DNA of 64,000 bases from Caenispirillum salinarum AK4 (GTDB lineage: Bacteria > Pseudomonadota > Alphaproteobacteria > Rhodospirillales > Rhodospirillaceae), in NCBI RefSeq assembly GCF_000315795.1, contig NZ_ANHY01000005.1, positions 62,001 through 126,000 of the forward strand, read 5' to 3'. How positions within the stretch are numbered: the stretch's first letter is position 1; every line of letters begins with the position of its first letter. The notes beneath the pieces are model-generated. The model was not told the DNA's origin and made no database searches. It saw only the letters and a program-made list of their open reading frames with translations. Positions 25,531 through 34,432 of this stretch are shown here, piece by piece. Made by a program: the position numbers and the translations under genes.

Positions 25531-28379
25531 CGGGACGTCTCCTTGAGCGCCCGGTCGATGGCGCCCATCAGCTCGGGGATGACGACCGGCTTGGTCAGGT
25601 AGGCGTTGAAGCCTGCGTCCAGACCCTTCTGAATGCTAGCCGCCGTGGCGTTCGCGCTCAAGCCGATCACCGGCAGTTCGGCCGTGGCGGGATCGGCCCG
25701 CAGGCGGCGCACGGCCTCGATGCCGTCGATGCCCGGCAGGTTGATGTCCATGATCACCAGGTCGGGCCGGTCGCAGGCGATCATTTCAAGGCCGAGTTCC
25801 GCCGTGTGCGCCGTTTGCAGTTGCACGGTGCCGAAGTCCTCCATCACCTCTTCCATGAGGCGCATGTTGGCCGGGTTGTCCTCGACGTAGAGCACATCGA
25901 GAAGCGCGCCCTCGCCTGCTTCCAACGCCTGTGCGGCGCGCTGCGCCTCGCGCGCGGCGGCGGCACCGGCCGGGCAGTTCTCGGCCAGCGGCACCTCCAC
26001 CCAGAAGGTCGAGCCCTTGCCGACGGTGCTCTCGACGCCGATGGCGCCGTCCATGCGCTCCACCAGTTCGCGCGTCAGCGTCAGGCCGATGCCGGTGCCC
26101 TCCACCTCCGTCGCCTCGGCGCCCAGGCGGTTGAAGGGCTCGAACAGGCCGTCCATGTGTTCGGGAGGAATGCCCTGGCCGGTGTCGGCGACGGAGAAGC
26201 GGGCGGTCTTTTTCGCCAGGTCGACCGCCACCGTCACGATGATCCGCCCGGACTCGCGATTGTACTTCACCGCGTTGGACAGCAGGTTCAACAGCACCTG
26301 CTTGAAGCGGGTGAAGTCCGCCCGCACGCGCGGCGCCGGATCGGTCACGTCCACACGGATTGTGATGGCGCGCTTGTCGGCCAGTGTCTCGGCCAGCGGC
26401 AGGCATTCGCCCAGGACGTCGGCGGCGTCGATGTCCTCGATGGAGAGCGTCATCTTGCCCGCCTCGATGCGCGCCAGGTCCAGCACCTCGTTGATGAGGT
26501 CCAGCAGGTGCTGCCCGCCCTTGAGGATCTGCTTGACGTGACTCTGCTGCTTTTCCGACAGCGGGTCCTTGCGGCTGACCTCCAGCAATTGCGCGAAGCC
26601 CAGCACGGCGTTCAGCGGCGTGCGCAGTTCGTGGCTCATGCTGGACAGGAAGGCGGACTTGGCCTGGTTGGCGGCGTCGGCCTCGCGCTGGGCGACGCGC
26701 AGGTCGGTGACGTCGGTGCGGATGCCCACGCGCCCGCCGTCGGGCAGGTTGCGCTCGGTGACGCGGACATAGCGCTCGCGCCCGTCGGCATCCACCAGCC
26801 GTTCCTCGTAGTCCTCTTCCCGCAGGCGGTGGCGGGCCATGCGCTCGGCAATGAACTCCTCCTCGCGCCCGATGGCGTTGGGATACTGCCCCTCGTCGAC
26901 GCCGCGGCGGACAAGGTCCTCGAATTTGATCCCCATGCGCACCAGCGGTGCTGCTCGCGGGTAGAGGAACAGCATCTTGTCGTTCCAGACGACGATCCGG
27001 TCCTGCTCGTCCATCAGCACGAAGCCGTCGCTGATATGGTCGATGGCGACCTGAAGGCGCTCCTGCGCGCGCACGCGGTCCGTAATGTCCTGCATGATGC
27101 CGAACAGGGCGACGGGATTGCCGGCCTCGTCCCGTTCCTGGCGGCCGCTGGAGGACACGACGCGCTCCGTCCCGTCGGGCAGGATGATGGCGTGGTCCAG
27201 GGTGAAGGGCACGCCGTCCGTCCGGGTCGCGGCGACGGCCGTGGCCACGCGCTCGCGGTCGCGCTCGGGCATCCGCGTCATGACCGTGTCGACGGTGGGC
27301 GTGAAGCTGTCGCGGTCGAGCCCGTAGATGCGGTACATGCCGTCGGACCACTCGACGGCCCGCGTCTCCTCCTCCACCCGCCAATGGCCCACCTGCCCCA
27401 CCTCCTCGGCCATGCCGAGCAGGCGGTTCTTCTCGCGCACCTCGTCCTCGATCTCGCAGCGGCGGGTGATGTCGCGCAGGATGCCGGTATAGCCCCGCAC
27501 GCCGTTGACGCGCATCTCGCTGACGGCCAGTTCCGCCTGGAAGAGGGTGCCGTCCTTGCGCCGGGCCGGGACCTCGCGGCCGACGCCGATGATGTGCGGA
27601 TCGTCGGTGCGATGATAGCGCGCCATGTAGGCATCGTGGGCGGCGGCGTGCGGCTCGGGCATCAGCATGCTGACGTTGCGCCCGACCATTTCCTCTTCCC
27701 GATAGCCGAACAGGCGCACGGTGGCCGGGTTGACCGTGCGGATGATGCCGCGCTCGTCGATGGTGATGATGGCGTCCACGGCCGTGTCCAGCACCGCGCG
27801 CTGCGCCGCCTCGCTGGCGGCCAGGGCCGCCGTCGCAATCTTCGCCGCCTCTTCGCGGTCCGTTGCATCGCGCAACGCGGTCCGCAAGTCGATGGCATCC
27901 ACCGCCATGGCCGCCAGGTCCTGAAGGACCTGAAGCTGCGTCGCCGTCAGGGTGCGCGGCTTGCGGTCGATGACGCAGAGCGAGCCCAGCGGCACGCCGT
28001 CGCGGGTCTTGAGCGGGGCACCGGCATAGAAGCGGATGCCGGGGTCGCCGGTGACCAGCGGGTTGTCGGCGAAGCGCGGATCGACGGTGGCGTCGCGCAC
28101 CTCCATCACCGTATCGCCCCGCATGGCGTGGGCGCAGAAGGCCACCTCGCGCGTGGTCTCCCGCGTGTCCAGACCGACCACCGACTTGAACCACTGGCGA
28201 TTCTCGTCGATCAGCGACACCGCGCTGATGGGAACCTCCAGCAGGGTCGATGCCATCCGCGTCAGCCGCTCGAAGCTTTCTTCCGGCGGCGTATCAAGGA
28301 TATCCAGGGCCTTGAGCCGCGCGAGCCTGTCTTTCTCGGTCACCGGCGTCGTCGGCCGGGGATCGATCGTATCCACCAC
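25527..28379 (-). CDS. GAF/PAS hybrid sensor histidine kinase with receiver domain
   Basis: 950-residue cytosolic sensor with no membrane segment. In order: GAF domain (~25-175), PAS domain (~195-315), a second PAS with PAC (~325-440), a third PAS (~445-565), HisKA with SHELRTPLNAVLGF (~585), HATPase with NLLSNAVKYN, DTGQGIP and GTGIGLTL, then a C-terminal receiver with VIMDINLPG and YLTKPV. The absence of a phosphotransfer domain suggests phosphate goes to a separate Hpt or directly to the overlapping EAL response regulator. I prefer the GTG at 28379, with AAGGA seven bases upstream, over a GTG at 28397. Confidence 0.9.
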   Translation of the reverse strand: MVDTIDPRPTTPVTEKDRLARLKALDILDTPPEESFERLTRMASTLLEVPISAVSLIDENRQWFKSVVGLDTRETTREVAFCAHAMRGDTVMEVRDATVDPRFADNPLVTGDPGIRFYAGAPLKTRDGVPLGSLCVIDRKPRTLTATQLQVLQDLAAMAVDAIDLRTALRDATDREEAAKIATAALAASEAAQRAVLDTAVDAIITIDERGIIRTVNPATVRLFGYREEEMVGRNVSMLMPEPHAAAHDAYMARYHRTDDPHIIGVGREVPARRKDGTLFQAELAVSEMRVNGVRGYTGILRDITRRCEIEDEVREKNRLLGMAEEVGQVGHWRVEEETRAVEWSDGMYRIYGLDRDSFTPTVDTVMTRMPERDRERVATAVAATRTDGVPFTLDHAIILPDGTERVVSSSGRQERDEAGNPVALFGIMQDITDRVRAQERLQVAIDHISDGFVLMDEQDRIVVWNDKMLFLYPRAAPLVRMGIKFEDLVRRGVDEGQYPNAIGREEEFIAERMARHRLREEDYEERLVDADGRERYVRVTERNLPDGGRVGIRTDVTDLRVAQREADAANQAKSAFLSSMSHELRTPLNAVLGFAQLLEVSRKDPLSEKQQSHVKQILKGGQHLLDLINEVLDLARIEAGKMTLSIEDIDAADVLGECLPLAETLADKRAITIRVDVTDPAPRVRADFTRFKQVLLNLLSNAVKYNRESGRIIVTVAVDLAKKTARFSVADTGQGIPPEHMDGLFEPFNRLGAEATEVEGTGIGLTLTRELVERMDGAIGVESTVGKGSTFWVEVPLAENCPAGAAAAREAQRAAQALEAGEGALLDVLYVEDNPANMRLMEEVMEDFGTVQLQTAHTAELGLEMIACDRPDLVIMDINLPGIDGIEAVRRLRADPATAELPVIGLSANATAASIQKGLDAGFNAYLTKPVVIPELMGAIDRALKETSR

Positions 28380-28397
28380 TGCACTGTCCTTCCCCAC

Positions 28398-28752
28398 CCA
28401 AGGCCGCGGTTCTCCACGCCTTGCCGCAAGACTTATGCCAAGTCGATTAATCCTTTTGGCTCAACGGACATTAATCCAGAACTGTTCCAGGGAAAATCAA
28501 TCTTTCGGCATATAGGGGCCGGAAATATTCGCCGCACAGGCAAAAAGGCCCCGACCTCCCCGGTTCGGAAAACCGGAGAGGTCCAGGCCGCCGCGGCAAG
28601 GGCATGGGGCGCCATGGCGGCCGATGTGGGCTTTGCCGCGCACGAACCGCCGGTTGCCAGGAAGGCGGATCACGCGACACCTCGACAGTACCTCCTCTTT
28701 CGGATACTCCATATCCCCCGGATCGAGGATAGGACTCGAGGAGCACTCCACC
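28398..28752. other. Intergenic region between hybrid kinase and LuxR genes
   Basis: This gap of about 355 bp is more AT-rich than its neighbours and holds no credible gene. It contains a minus-strand terminator-like hairpin (28543-28590). Between that hairpin and the kinase start is a possible kinase promoter region, including two nearby ATTAATCC copies (28448-28455 and 28470-28477 on the plus strand). Confidence 0.5.
28543..28590 (-). terminator. Orphan intrinsic terminator on the minus strand
   Basis: On the minus strand, GGACCTC-t-CCGGTT pairs with AACCGG-g-GAGGTC, extended outwards by GGCC/GGCC, and is followed by TTTTT. The stem is about 13 bp with one mismatch. No annotated minus-strand gene lies upstream; the DNA there is the leader of a plus-strand luxR gene. 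The terminator therefore ends an unannotated short transcript or insulates the kinase. Confidence 0.55.
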
Positions 28753-29505
28753 ATGGAATCCCTTGACGTCGGGTCGCCGTCTCTTGCCGCCGCCCCCATC
28801 CGGTGGGCCGACCGGGTGCTCTCGGCGCCGGACCTGCCGGCGCTGCACGGCACCTTGCGCGAGCTGACGGCCGAGATCGGCCTGCGGCTGCCGTCCTATG
28901 CCCTGGTCATGCTGCCCGAGCGGCGCCTTGTGGAGGAAGCGGCGCTGATCACCTATCCCGCGGAATGGTCCCAGCACTACCTGCAGCAGGGCTACTTCCT
29001 GGACGACCCCACCGTCGTCACCGGGCTGCGGTCGTGCCAGAGCTTTGCGTGGCGCGACATCCCGCCACCCGGCTCGCCGCGTGCCCGGCGGATCATGGCG
29101 GAAGCCGCCGACTGGGGCATCATCGACGGCCTGACCGTACCCCTGCGGGGCGGGTCCCTGGCCGCGCTGAGCGTCGCCCTGCCCGACTCCGCCACGCCGC
29201 GCGGGCGGGCCGAGATCCTGCGGGCGGCGATGGCGCCGTTCACCATTCTCTCGCTGCTGGTGCACGAGCGCGGCCGGGTGCTCTACCGCCGCGACATCGG
29301 CGCGGGGATGCTGACCCCGCGCGAGCGCGAATGCGTGCGCTGGCTGGCGGCCGGCAAGACCGGGATCGAGATTGCCGGCATCCTCCACATCAGCGACCTG
29401 ACCGTCACCCAGCACCTGAAGTCCGCCATGCGGAAGCTGCAGTGCGCCACCCGCGCGCAACTGGCCGTGCGCGCCGTCGCGCTGGGACTGGCGGAACCGG
29501 GCTGA
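28753..29505 (+). CDS. LuxR-family regulator with autoinducer-binding domain (solo 1)
   Basis: 250-residue quorum-sensing-type regulator. The ligand domain keeps the residues that bind acyl-homoserine lactone in TraR/LuxR: Trp72 and Tyr76 (in PAEWSQHYLQQG), Asp85-Pro86, Trp100 and the Gly of IDGLTVPL. The HTH (LTPRERECVRWLAAGKTGIE, then ISDLTVTQHLKSAMRKL) is intact. No luxI synthase lies in the window, so it is a solo or its synthase is elsewhere. ATG at 28753 with GAGGA ten bases upstream. A second, diverged LuxR gene follows. Confidence 0.88.
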   Translation: MESLDVGSPSLAAAPIRWADRVLSAPDLPALHGTLRELTAEIGLRLPSYALVMLPERRLVEEAALITYPAEWSQHYLQQGYFLDDPTVVTGLRSCQSFAWRDIPPPGSPRARRIMAEAADWGIIDGLTVPLRGGSLAALSVALPDSATPRGRAEILRAAMAPFTILSLLVHERGRVLYRRDIGAGMLTPRERECVRWLAAGKTGIEIAGILHISDLTVTQHLKSAMRKLQCATRAQLAVRAVALGLAEPG

Positions 29506-29634
29506 GGCTGGCGGCAATCGGCCCAACATACAATCTCTGGTTTTCCGTTCCGTAAAGTTGTATCCTTTTTTGGCCGGCTCATGGGGACCGGCGGGGTGTC
29601 CGGCATCGCCGGACGGGGGGACGAGAGGACCGCG

Positions 29635-30420
29635 ATGTCGCGCAGCGAACGCGACGGCCGCGTGGACGCCTTCACGCTTCCTTCGGGATGGGTGACCCGC
29701 GTCGCCGCCGCAGAGGACATGGAAAGCCTGAGCACCGTCGCCCGCGACCTGGCCGCGCGCATCGGCTTTGGCGGCGTGACCTACAGCTTTCACAACATGA
29801 CGAGCGCCTGGTCGCCCGAACGGGCGGACCCGCTGGCCTTCTTCACCTATTACCCCGAGCCCTGGATCGCCCGCTACACGGGCAGCGACTACGGCCGCAT
29901 TGATCCTGTGGTGCGCGCCGCCGGGCAGGGACGCGCCTTTCGCTGGAACGACATCGCCGACGAGTCGCTCAGCGCCGCCCAGCGGGCGATGATGGCGGAC
30001 GCTCGGACCTACGGCATTCACGACGGCTTCTGCGTGCCCGCCCGCGCCGCCGGCACGCTGGGTCTGTTCAACGCCCTTGCCGACGGCAGCGAGGACGACC
30101 GCCGCGCCGCGCTCACCCACGGCACCGAGTCGCTGACGGCGCTGGGCCTTGTGGTGCACGAACGCGCCCGCCACCTGATGCTGCGCGCCGGCGGTGCGGT
30201 ACTCTCGGACCTCGACCCCGAGGCCTTGCGGGCGCTGGAGCTGTTGGCCGCCGGCGCCGACACGCCCGAGGCCGCCGCAATGCTCAACATGTCGGAACAG
30301 GCGGTGGACCGGCTGCTGGAGGACCTGATGCGGCACCTCAAGCTGCCGCGTCCGTCGGGGCTGCGGGCGCGGGCGCTGATGCTCGGCCTGTCGGGCCTGG
30401 GCCGGCAGCGGCCCATGTGA
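29635..30420 (+). CDS. LuxR-like regulator with autoinducer-binding domain and diverged HTH (solo 2)
   Basis: 261 residues from the ATG at 29635 (GAGAGGA five bases upstream). The ligand pocket keeps Trp77, Tyr81, Asp90-Pro91, Trp104 and GIHDGFCVP, so binding of an acyl-homoserine lactone or similar is plausible. The C-terminal domain has the LuxR layout (ALELLAAGADTPEAAAMLNM, SEQAVDRLLEDLMRHL) but lacks the LTPRE entry motif and the TV-x-x-H recognition core. DNA binding may be altered or lost. An inverted pair ATACAA...TTGTAT (29528-29563) lies upstream. Confidence 0.82.
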   Translation: MSRSERDGRVDAFTLPSGWVTRVAAAEDMESLSTVARDLAARIGFGGVTYSFHNMTSAWSPERADPLAFFTYYPEPWIARYTGSDYGRIDPVVRAAGQGRAFRWNDIADESLSAAQRAMMADARTYGIHDGFCVPARAAGTLGLFNALADGSEDDRRAALTHGTESLTALGLVVHERARHLMLRAGGAVLSDLDPEALRALELLAAGADTPEAAAMLNMSEQAVDRLLEDLMRHLKLPRPSGLRARALMLGLSGLGRQRPM

Positions 30421-30462
30421 CCGCCGCCGGCTGATCCCCGTCCGCAGCGGGACCGTCCCGCG

Positions 30463-32034
30463 TCAGTTCCCGTACACCAGCCTGGGCAGCCAGAGCGCGA
30501 TTCCCGGGAACAGGATGATCACGGCCAGACCCACCACCTGCAGCGCCAGGAAGGCCAGCGAGGCCTTGAAGATGCTGGACGTCGGAATTTCCCTCGGCGC
30601 CACGCCGCGCAGGTAGAACAGCGCATAGCCGAAGGGCGGCGACAGGAAGCTCATCTGCATGTTCACCAGATAGATGACCCCGAACCACAGCATGACGTCC
30701 TCGGGCGCCACGCCGGGAAGGCCCATCACGCCGCCGAAGGTCAGCGCCTGGATGATGGGGATGAAGATCGGCACCGCCAGCAGCAGGATTCCCACCCAAT
30801 CCAGGAACATGCCCAGGAACACCAGGATGATGTTCATCAGGATCAGAACGCCGTAGGGGTCGAGCCCCATGCCCATGATCAGGTCGGTGACGAAATCCTG
30901 GCCCCCGCGCAGGATGTAGAAGCCCACGAACACCGTGGCGCCGAAGATGATCCACAGCACCATGGCGGTGGCCTTCATGGTGCCGATGGTGGCGTCGCGC
31001 AGGCTCAGCCACGTCAGGCGCCCGTGCAGGGCGGCGACCACCATGGCGCCGAAGCTGCCGATGGCGGCGGCCTCGACAGGTGTGGCGGCGCCCGAGAAGA
31101 TCACGCCCAGCACCAGCACCACCAGGATGATCGGCGCCAGCATCCGCCGCAGCAGGCGCAGCTTCTCGCCGAAGCTGGCGCGTTCCTCCACCGGCAGCGC
31201 CGGGCCCTTCTTCGGGTCGATGGCGCAGCGGATGGCGACGTAGGCGATATACATGCCCGACAGCAACAGGCCCGGCAGGACGGAGCCGACGTACAGTTCC
31301 CCCACCGACTGCTGGGCGACCACGGCGTAGATGATCGCCAGGATCGACGGCGGGATCAGGATGCCGAGCGTGCCGCCCGCCATGATGGAGCCCATGGCGA
31401 TCTTGGGATCGTATTTCCGCTTGAGCATGGCCGGCAGGGCGATGATGCCCATGGTCACCACGGCCGCGCCGATGACGCCCACCATGGCCGCCAGCACGGT
31501 CGAGGCGATGATGGTCGCCGCCGCCAGTCCGCCGTGAAAGCCGCCCATCCACTTGTAGACCACATCGAACATCTCGTCGATCAGGCCCGCCTTCTCCAGC
31601 ATGGACGCCATGAAGATGAACAGCGGAATGGCCGAAAGCTGATAGTTGGTCATCAGCGGAAAGATGCGCGTCGGGATGATGTTCAGCATGGCCTCGTCAC
31701 CGACCAGGACCATGAACACCGCGCCCAGGCTGCCCGTCACGAAGGCCAGCGGCAGCCCGAACGCCAGCAGCACCAGCAGCGACCCGAACATCAGCACCGA
31801 CAGCGTGCCGATCTCCACATCCGCCAGCACGCCGACCAGCGAGAACAGGAACACCTCGTCAGTCCACGGGTCGTAGAGGGCGATGTTGATCGCCTCCACC
31901 AGCACCAGCAGCCCCAGCGCGACGGTGGCGATGCCCGTCAGCCAGCCCAGCGGCAGGCGCGGCTTGCCGGCGCCGGAGCCGGTGGCGGCGCCGGGCCGCT
32001 GGGCCCCGCCGCCGTGAGTGCGGGTCTCAGACAT
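30463..32034 (-). CDS. dctM: TRAP transporter large permease (DctM-like)
   Basis: 523-residue membrane protein with about 12-13 hydrophobic segments, of the TRAP large-subunit family. Typical motifs are FGLPLAFVTG, IPLFIFMASMLEKAGL, GTLGILIPPS and DWVGILLLAVPIFIPI. It moves substrate handed over by the periplasmic binding protein using a sodium gradient. The length exceeds the usual ~425 residues, with extra segments at the N-terminus and near residues 60-90, as in the subgroup linked to TakP/mannitol-type systems. The ATG at 32034 follows GAGGAGG. It overlaps dctQ by eight bases. Confidence 0.92.
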   Translation of the reverse strand: MSETRTHGGGAQRPGAATGSGAGKPRLPLGWLTGIATVALGLLVLVEAINIALYDPWTDEVFLFSLVGVLADVEIGTLSVLMFGSLLVLLAFGLPLAFVTGSLGAVFMVLVGDEAMLNIIPTRIFPLMTNYQLSAIPLFIFMASMLEKAGLIDEMFDVVYKWMGGFHGGLAAATIIASTVLAAMVGVIGAAVVTMGIIALPAMLKRKYDPKIAMGSIMAGGTLGILIPPSILAIIYAVVAQQSVGELYVGSVLPGLLLSGMYIAYVAIRCAIDPKKGPALPVEERASFGEKLRLLRRMLAPIILVVLVLGVIFSGAATPVEAAAIGSFGAMVVAALHGRLTWLSLRDATIGTMKATAMVLWIIFGATVFVGFYILRGGQDFVTDLIMGMGLDPYGVLILMNIILVFLGMFLDWVGILLLAVPIFIPIIQALTFGGVMGLPGVAPEDVMLWFGVIYLVNMQMSFLSPPFGYALFYLRGVAPREIPTSSIFKASLAFLALQVVGLAVIILFPGIALWLPRLVYGN

Positions 32035-32788
32035 GGCGCCCCTCCTCTTCCAGCGCATCGACGCGGCGCATGACCAGGATGTCCTTGACCAGCCGCCCCA
32101 GCCCCTGCAGCAGCAGGAAGACGGCGCCCAGGAAGATGGTCCCCTTCACCGGCCAGTAGGCGACCTGCCATTCGGTGAAGGACCGCTCGTTGGCGTATCC
32201 GGTGCCGAAGGGCAGGAAATCGGCGGAAACCGAATTCGTGAAGAAGGTCCAGCCGGTCCACAGAAGCGCCAGCGTGAAGACCAGGAAGAAGACGGACGTG
32301 AAGATGTCCAGCGCCGCCTTCCCGCGTGGCCCGGCCTTGGAATAGAACAGGTCCACCCGCACGTGCGCATCGTGCAGGTAGGCATAGGCGCCGGCGATCA
32401 GGTACTGCATCCCGAACATCAGGAACATGGACTCGTGCGCCCAGTTCGTCGGGCTGTCGAAGAAGTACCGCACCGCCACCTCGTAGAAGTAGGTGACCAC
32501 GGCGATGACGGTCCAATAGGCGACGAAAACGCCGGTGAAGCCCGAAATGCGGTCGATCAGGCGCGTGAAGCCGTTTTCGGCCTTCAGGTCCTCGTAGCTG
32601 AGCGCCCGGTCGTGGAAGATGCGCTCCTCCAGTTCCTCGGACGTCAGCGGCCCCTCGTCGGCCTCGGGCAGGGCCTCGCGCCGCCTGGCGTCGCGGCGGA
32701 CGAACAGCATCATGACCAGGGGAAACAGCAGCAGCCCGCCCCAGTACAGCCAATGGGGCATGACGAAGGTGATCTGCACATCGAACAT
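32027..32788 (-). CDS. dctQ: TRAP transporter small permease (DctQ-like), N-terminally extended
   Basis: 253 residues with five predicted membrane segments: one at the N-terminus (WLYWGGLLLFPLVMMLFV), then a charged loop, then the four-helix DctQ core (VAYWTVIAVVTYFYEVAVRY, MFGMQYLIAGAYAYL, the VFFLVFTLALLWTGW segment, TIFLGAVFLLLQGLG). The standard subunit is ~170 residues; the extra N-terminal helix and cytosolic loop are unusual but seen in some systems of this kind. ATG at 32788 with GAGGG seven bases upstream. Confidence 0.88.
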   Translation of the reverse strand: MFDVQITFVMPHWLYWGGLLLFPLVMMLFVRRDARRREALPEADEGPLTSEELEERIFHDRALSYEDLKAENGFTRLIDRISGFTGVFVAYWTVIAVVTYFYEVAVRYFFDSPTNWAHESMFLMFGMQYLIAGAYAYLHDAHVRVDLFYSKAGPRGKAALDIFTSVFFLVFTLALLWTGWTFFTNSVSADFLPFGTGYANERSFTEWQVAYWPVKGTIFLGAVFLLLQGLGRLVKDILVMRRVDALEEEGRHV

Positions 32789-32860
32789 GGACGATCCCTC
32801 ACGATGGCGGCCAGGGGCCCGGCCCATGCGCGCCGGGCCCCGTTTCTCGCGAAAGAGCCG

Positions 32861-34024
32861 TCAGAGGTTGAGGCTGTAGTCCTTGACGTCGTCGGGGGTC
32901 AGGTAGGCCACAGCCGGGCTCATCATCACGTCCAGGTGCAGCTTGAACATGCGTGCGGCGTCGGGGTCCTTGTTCGCCCACTTGTACCACAGCGGCATGG
33001 CGACCTGGCGGAAGCGCGCTGCGTCGTCCTCGCTCAGGTGGATGATCTCGGTCCCCGCGTCCCGGAACTTGCCCCAGGCCGCCTTGTTGGCCTCCTGGAT
33101 GCGGGTGTAGTGGTCGTAGGAATAGGCGTGGACCAGTTCCTCGAACAGCGTCTTCATGCGGTCGTCGAGCTGGTTCCACGGCCGCAGGCCGACAGAGATG
33201 TCCATCAGGTCGACCGGCTGGTGCAGGCACGGCGTCGACGGCGGCCCCATGATGATGTAGTCGGTCACCTGCTGGAACCCGAGGTCGTAGTTCACCGCCG
33301 GGCCGGTGTAGTCGGCGGCGTCGATGGTGCCCTTTTCCAGCGCCGGATAGACGTCGGAGCCCGGCAGCAGCGTGGTGCGCGCGCCCAGCGCCGAGAAGGT
33401 CTCGGCCACGATGCCGCCCGGCATGCGCAGCTTCACGCCCTCGAAATCGTCCAGCGAGCGGATGGGCGTCTTGGAGTGGATCAGGTTCATGTCGTGGTGG
33501 ACGTGGCCCACGAAGTACAGGCCGTTCTTCTCGTACAGCTCCCGCACCAGGTCCTTGCCGCCGTAGGAGCCGTACAGCATGTCCCACTGGTGGGGATGGT
33601 TGAGGCCCATGGGGAAGCTGGAAAAGAACACGCCCGCCGGCATGCGTCCGGCCCAGTAGACGGTGAACAGGTTCATGCCGTCCAGCACACCGTTGCGCAC
33701 GGCGTCCACCAGTTCGAAGTCGCCCGAGACGGCACCGGCCGGGAACGGCTGGATCTGAAGCTCGCCGCCGGTGGTCTCGCCGACCTTTTTCGTCCACTCC
33801 TCGAAGATCTTGTAGCCCGTGGTGCCCGGCGCCCACGAGGACTGCATCTTCCAGCGCATGCCCTGCGCCTTCGCCGTCCTGATGTTGAAGCCCAGGCCCG
33901 TGGCCGCGGCGGCGACGCCGGCGGCGGTTCCGGTGGCGGCGGTCTTCAGGAAGTCGCGGCGCCCCCGGGATTGGGCGGCAGGGACGGCGGCGCGGGTCTC
34001 TCGGGTCTGCTTGCTGTCTACCAT
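32861..34024 (-). CDS. dctP: TRAP transporter substrate-binding protein (DctP/TakP-like), Tat-exported
   Basis: 387-residue periplasmic binding protein. The N-terminus carries a twin-arginine signal (RRDFLKTAATGTAAGVAAAA, cleavage near AKAQ, about residue 54). The mature part resembles TakP-type alpha-keto-acid binders: WKMQSSWAPGTTGYKIFEEW, KLRMPGG with the salt-bridging Arg, and DAADYTGPAVNYDLGFQQVT. A 2-oxo acid or similar carboxylate is therefore a reasonable guess, but the substrate is not proven. ATG at 34024. It is first in the dctPQM unit, 72 bp upstream of dctQ. Confidence 0.9.
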   Translation of the reverse strand: MVDSKQTRETRAAVPAAQSRGRRDFLKTAATGTAAGVAAAATGLGFNIRTAKAQGMRWKMQSSWAPGTTGYKIFEEWTKKVGETTGGELQIQPFPAGAVSGDFELVDAVRNGVLDGMNLFTVYWAGRMPAGVFFSSFPMGLNHPHQWDMLYGSYGGKDLVRELYEKNGLYFVGHVHHDMNLIHSKTPIRSLDDFEGVKLRMPGGIVAETFSALGARTTLLPGSDVYPALEKGTIDAADYTGPAVNYDLGFQQVTDYIIMGPPSTPCLHQPVDLMDISVGLRPWNQLDDRMKTLFEELVHAYSYDHYTRIQEANKAAWGKFRDAGTEIIHLSEDDAARFRQVAMPLWYKWANKDPDAARMFKLHLDVMMSPAVAYLTPDDVKDYSLNL

Positions 34025-34432
34025 GTCGGATGATCCTCCCGTGTCGGCGGTCCTTCTGAGGCGGGCCGCCTTGTCTTTGGTTGGTCTTATCGGTCCTGAC
34101 AGCGTCTTTCCCGCCCCTTGCCGCGCCCTGGCGGCAAAGGGTCCATCACCCCTTCAACATGTTTGAAATCTCAAAACGCCGCCGCCAAGCCCCCCTCGCC
34201 CCCTGAGCGAGCCGCTACGCCGGAAGAACCACCGGCCGCAGCGGCCTCGTCCTCGGTCACGTTCGGCGGGCATCAATGTCGTGTACGGCAGTTTCGGCGG
34301 CGCCCTGAGGCGGGCCCACCTTGCAAGAAAGGGCGGCGATGCCGACGCCGCCCTCGGCTGTTCGCACCCGGAAGCGCCGGGGCCGGAGAGCGCGTCCCGC
34401 GCCCCCGGCCCCGGCCCCGGCTCGCCGCGTGA
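34025..34432. other. Intergenic region between dctP and putA
   Basis: This 408-bp gap has no credible gene. Just downstream of putA, in the minus-strand direction, a GC-rich inverted repeat (GCCGGGGCCGG ... CCGGCCCCGGC, about 34375-34425) could act as a terminator, but it has no T tract. Near the dctP side, TTTGA-aatc-TCAAA (34162-34175) is a small dyad that could be an operator for the TRAP genes. Confidence 0.4.
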
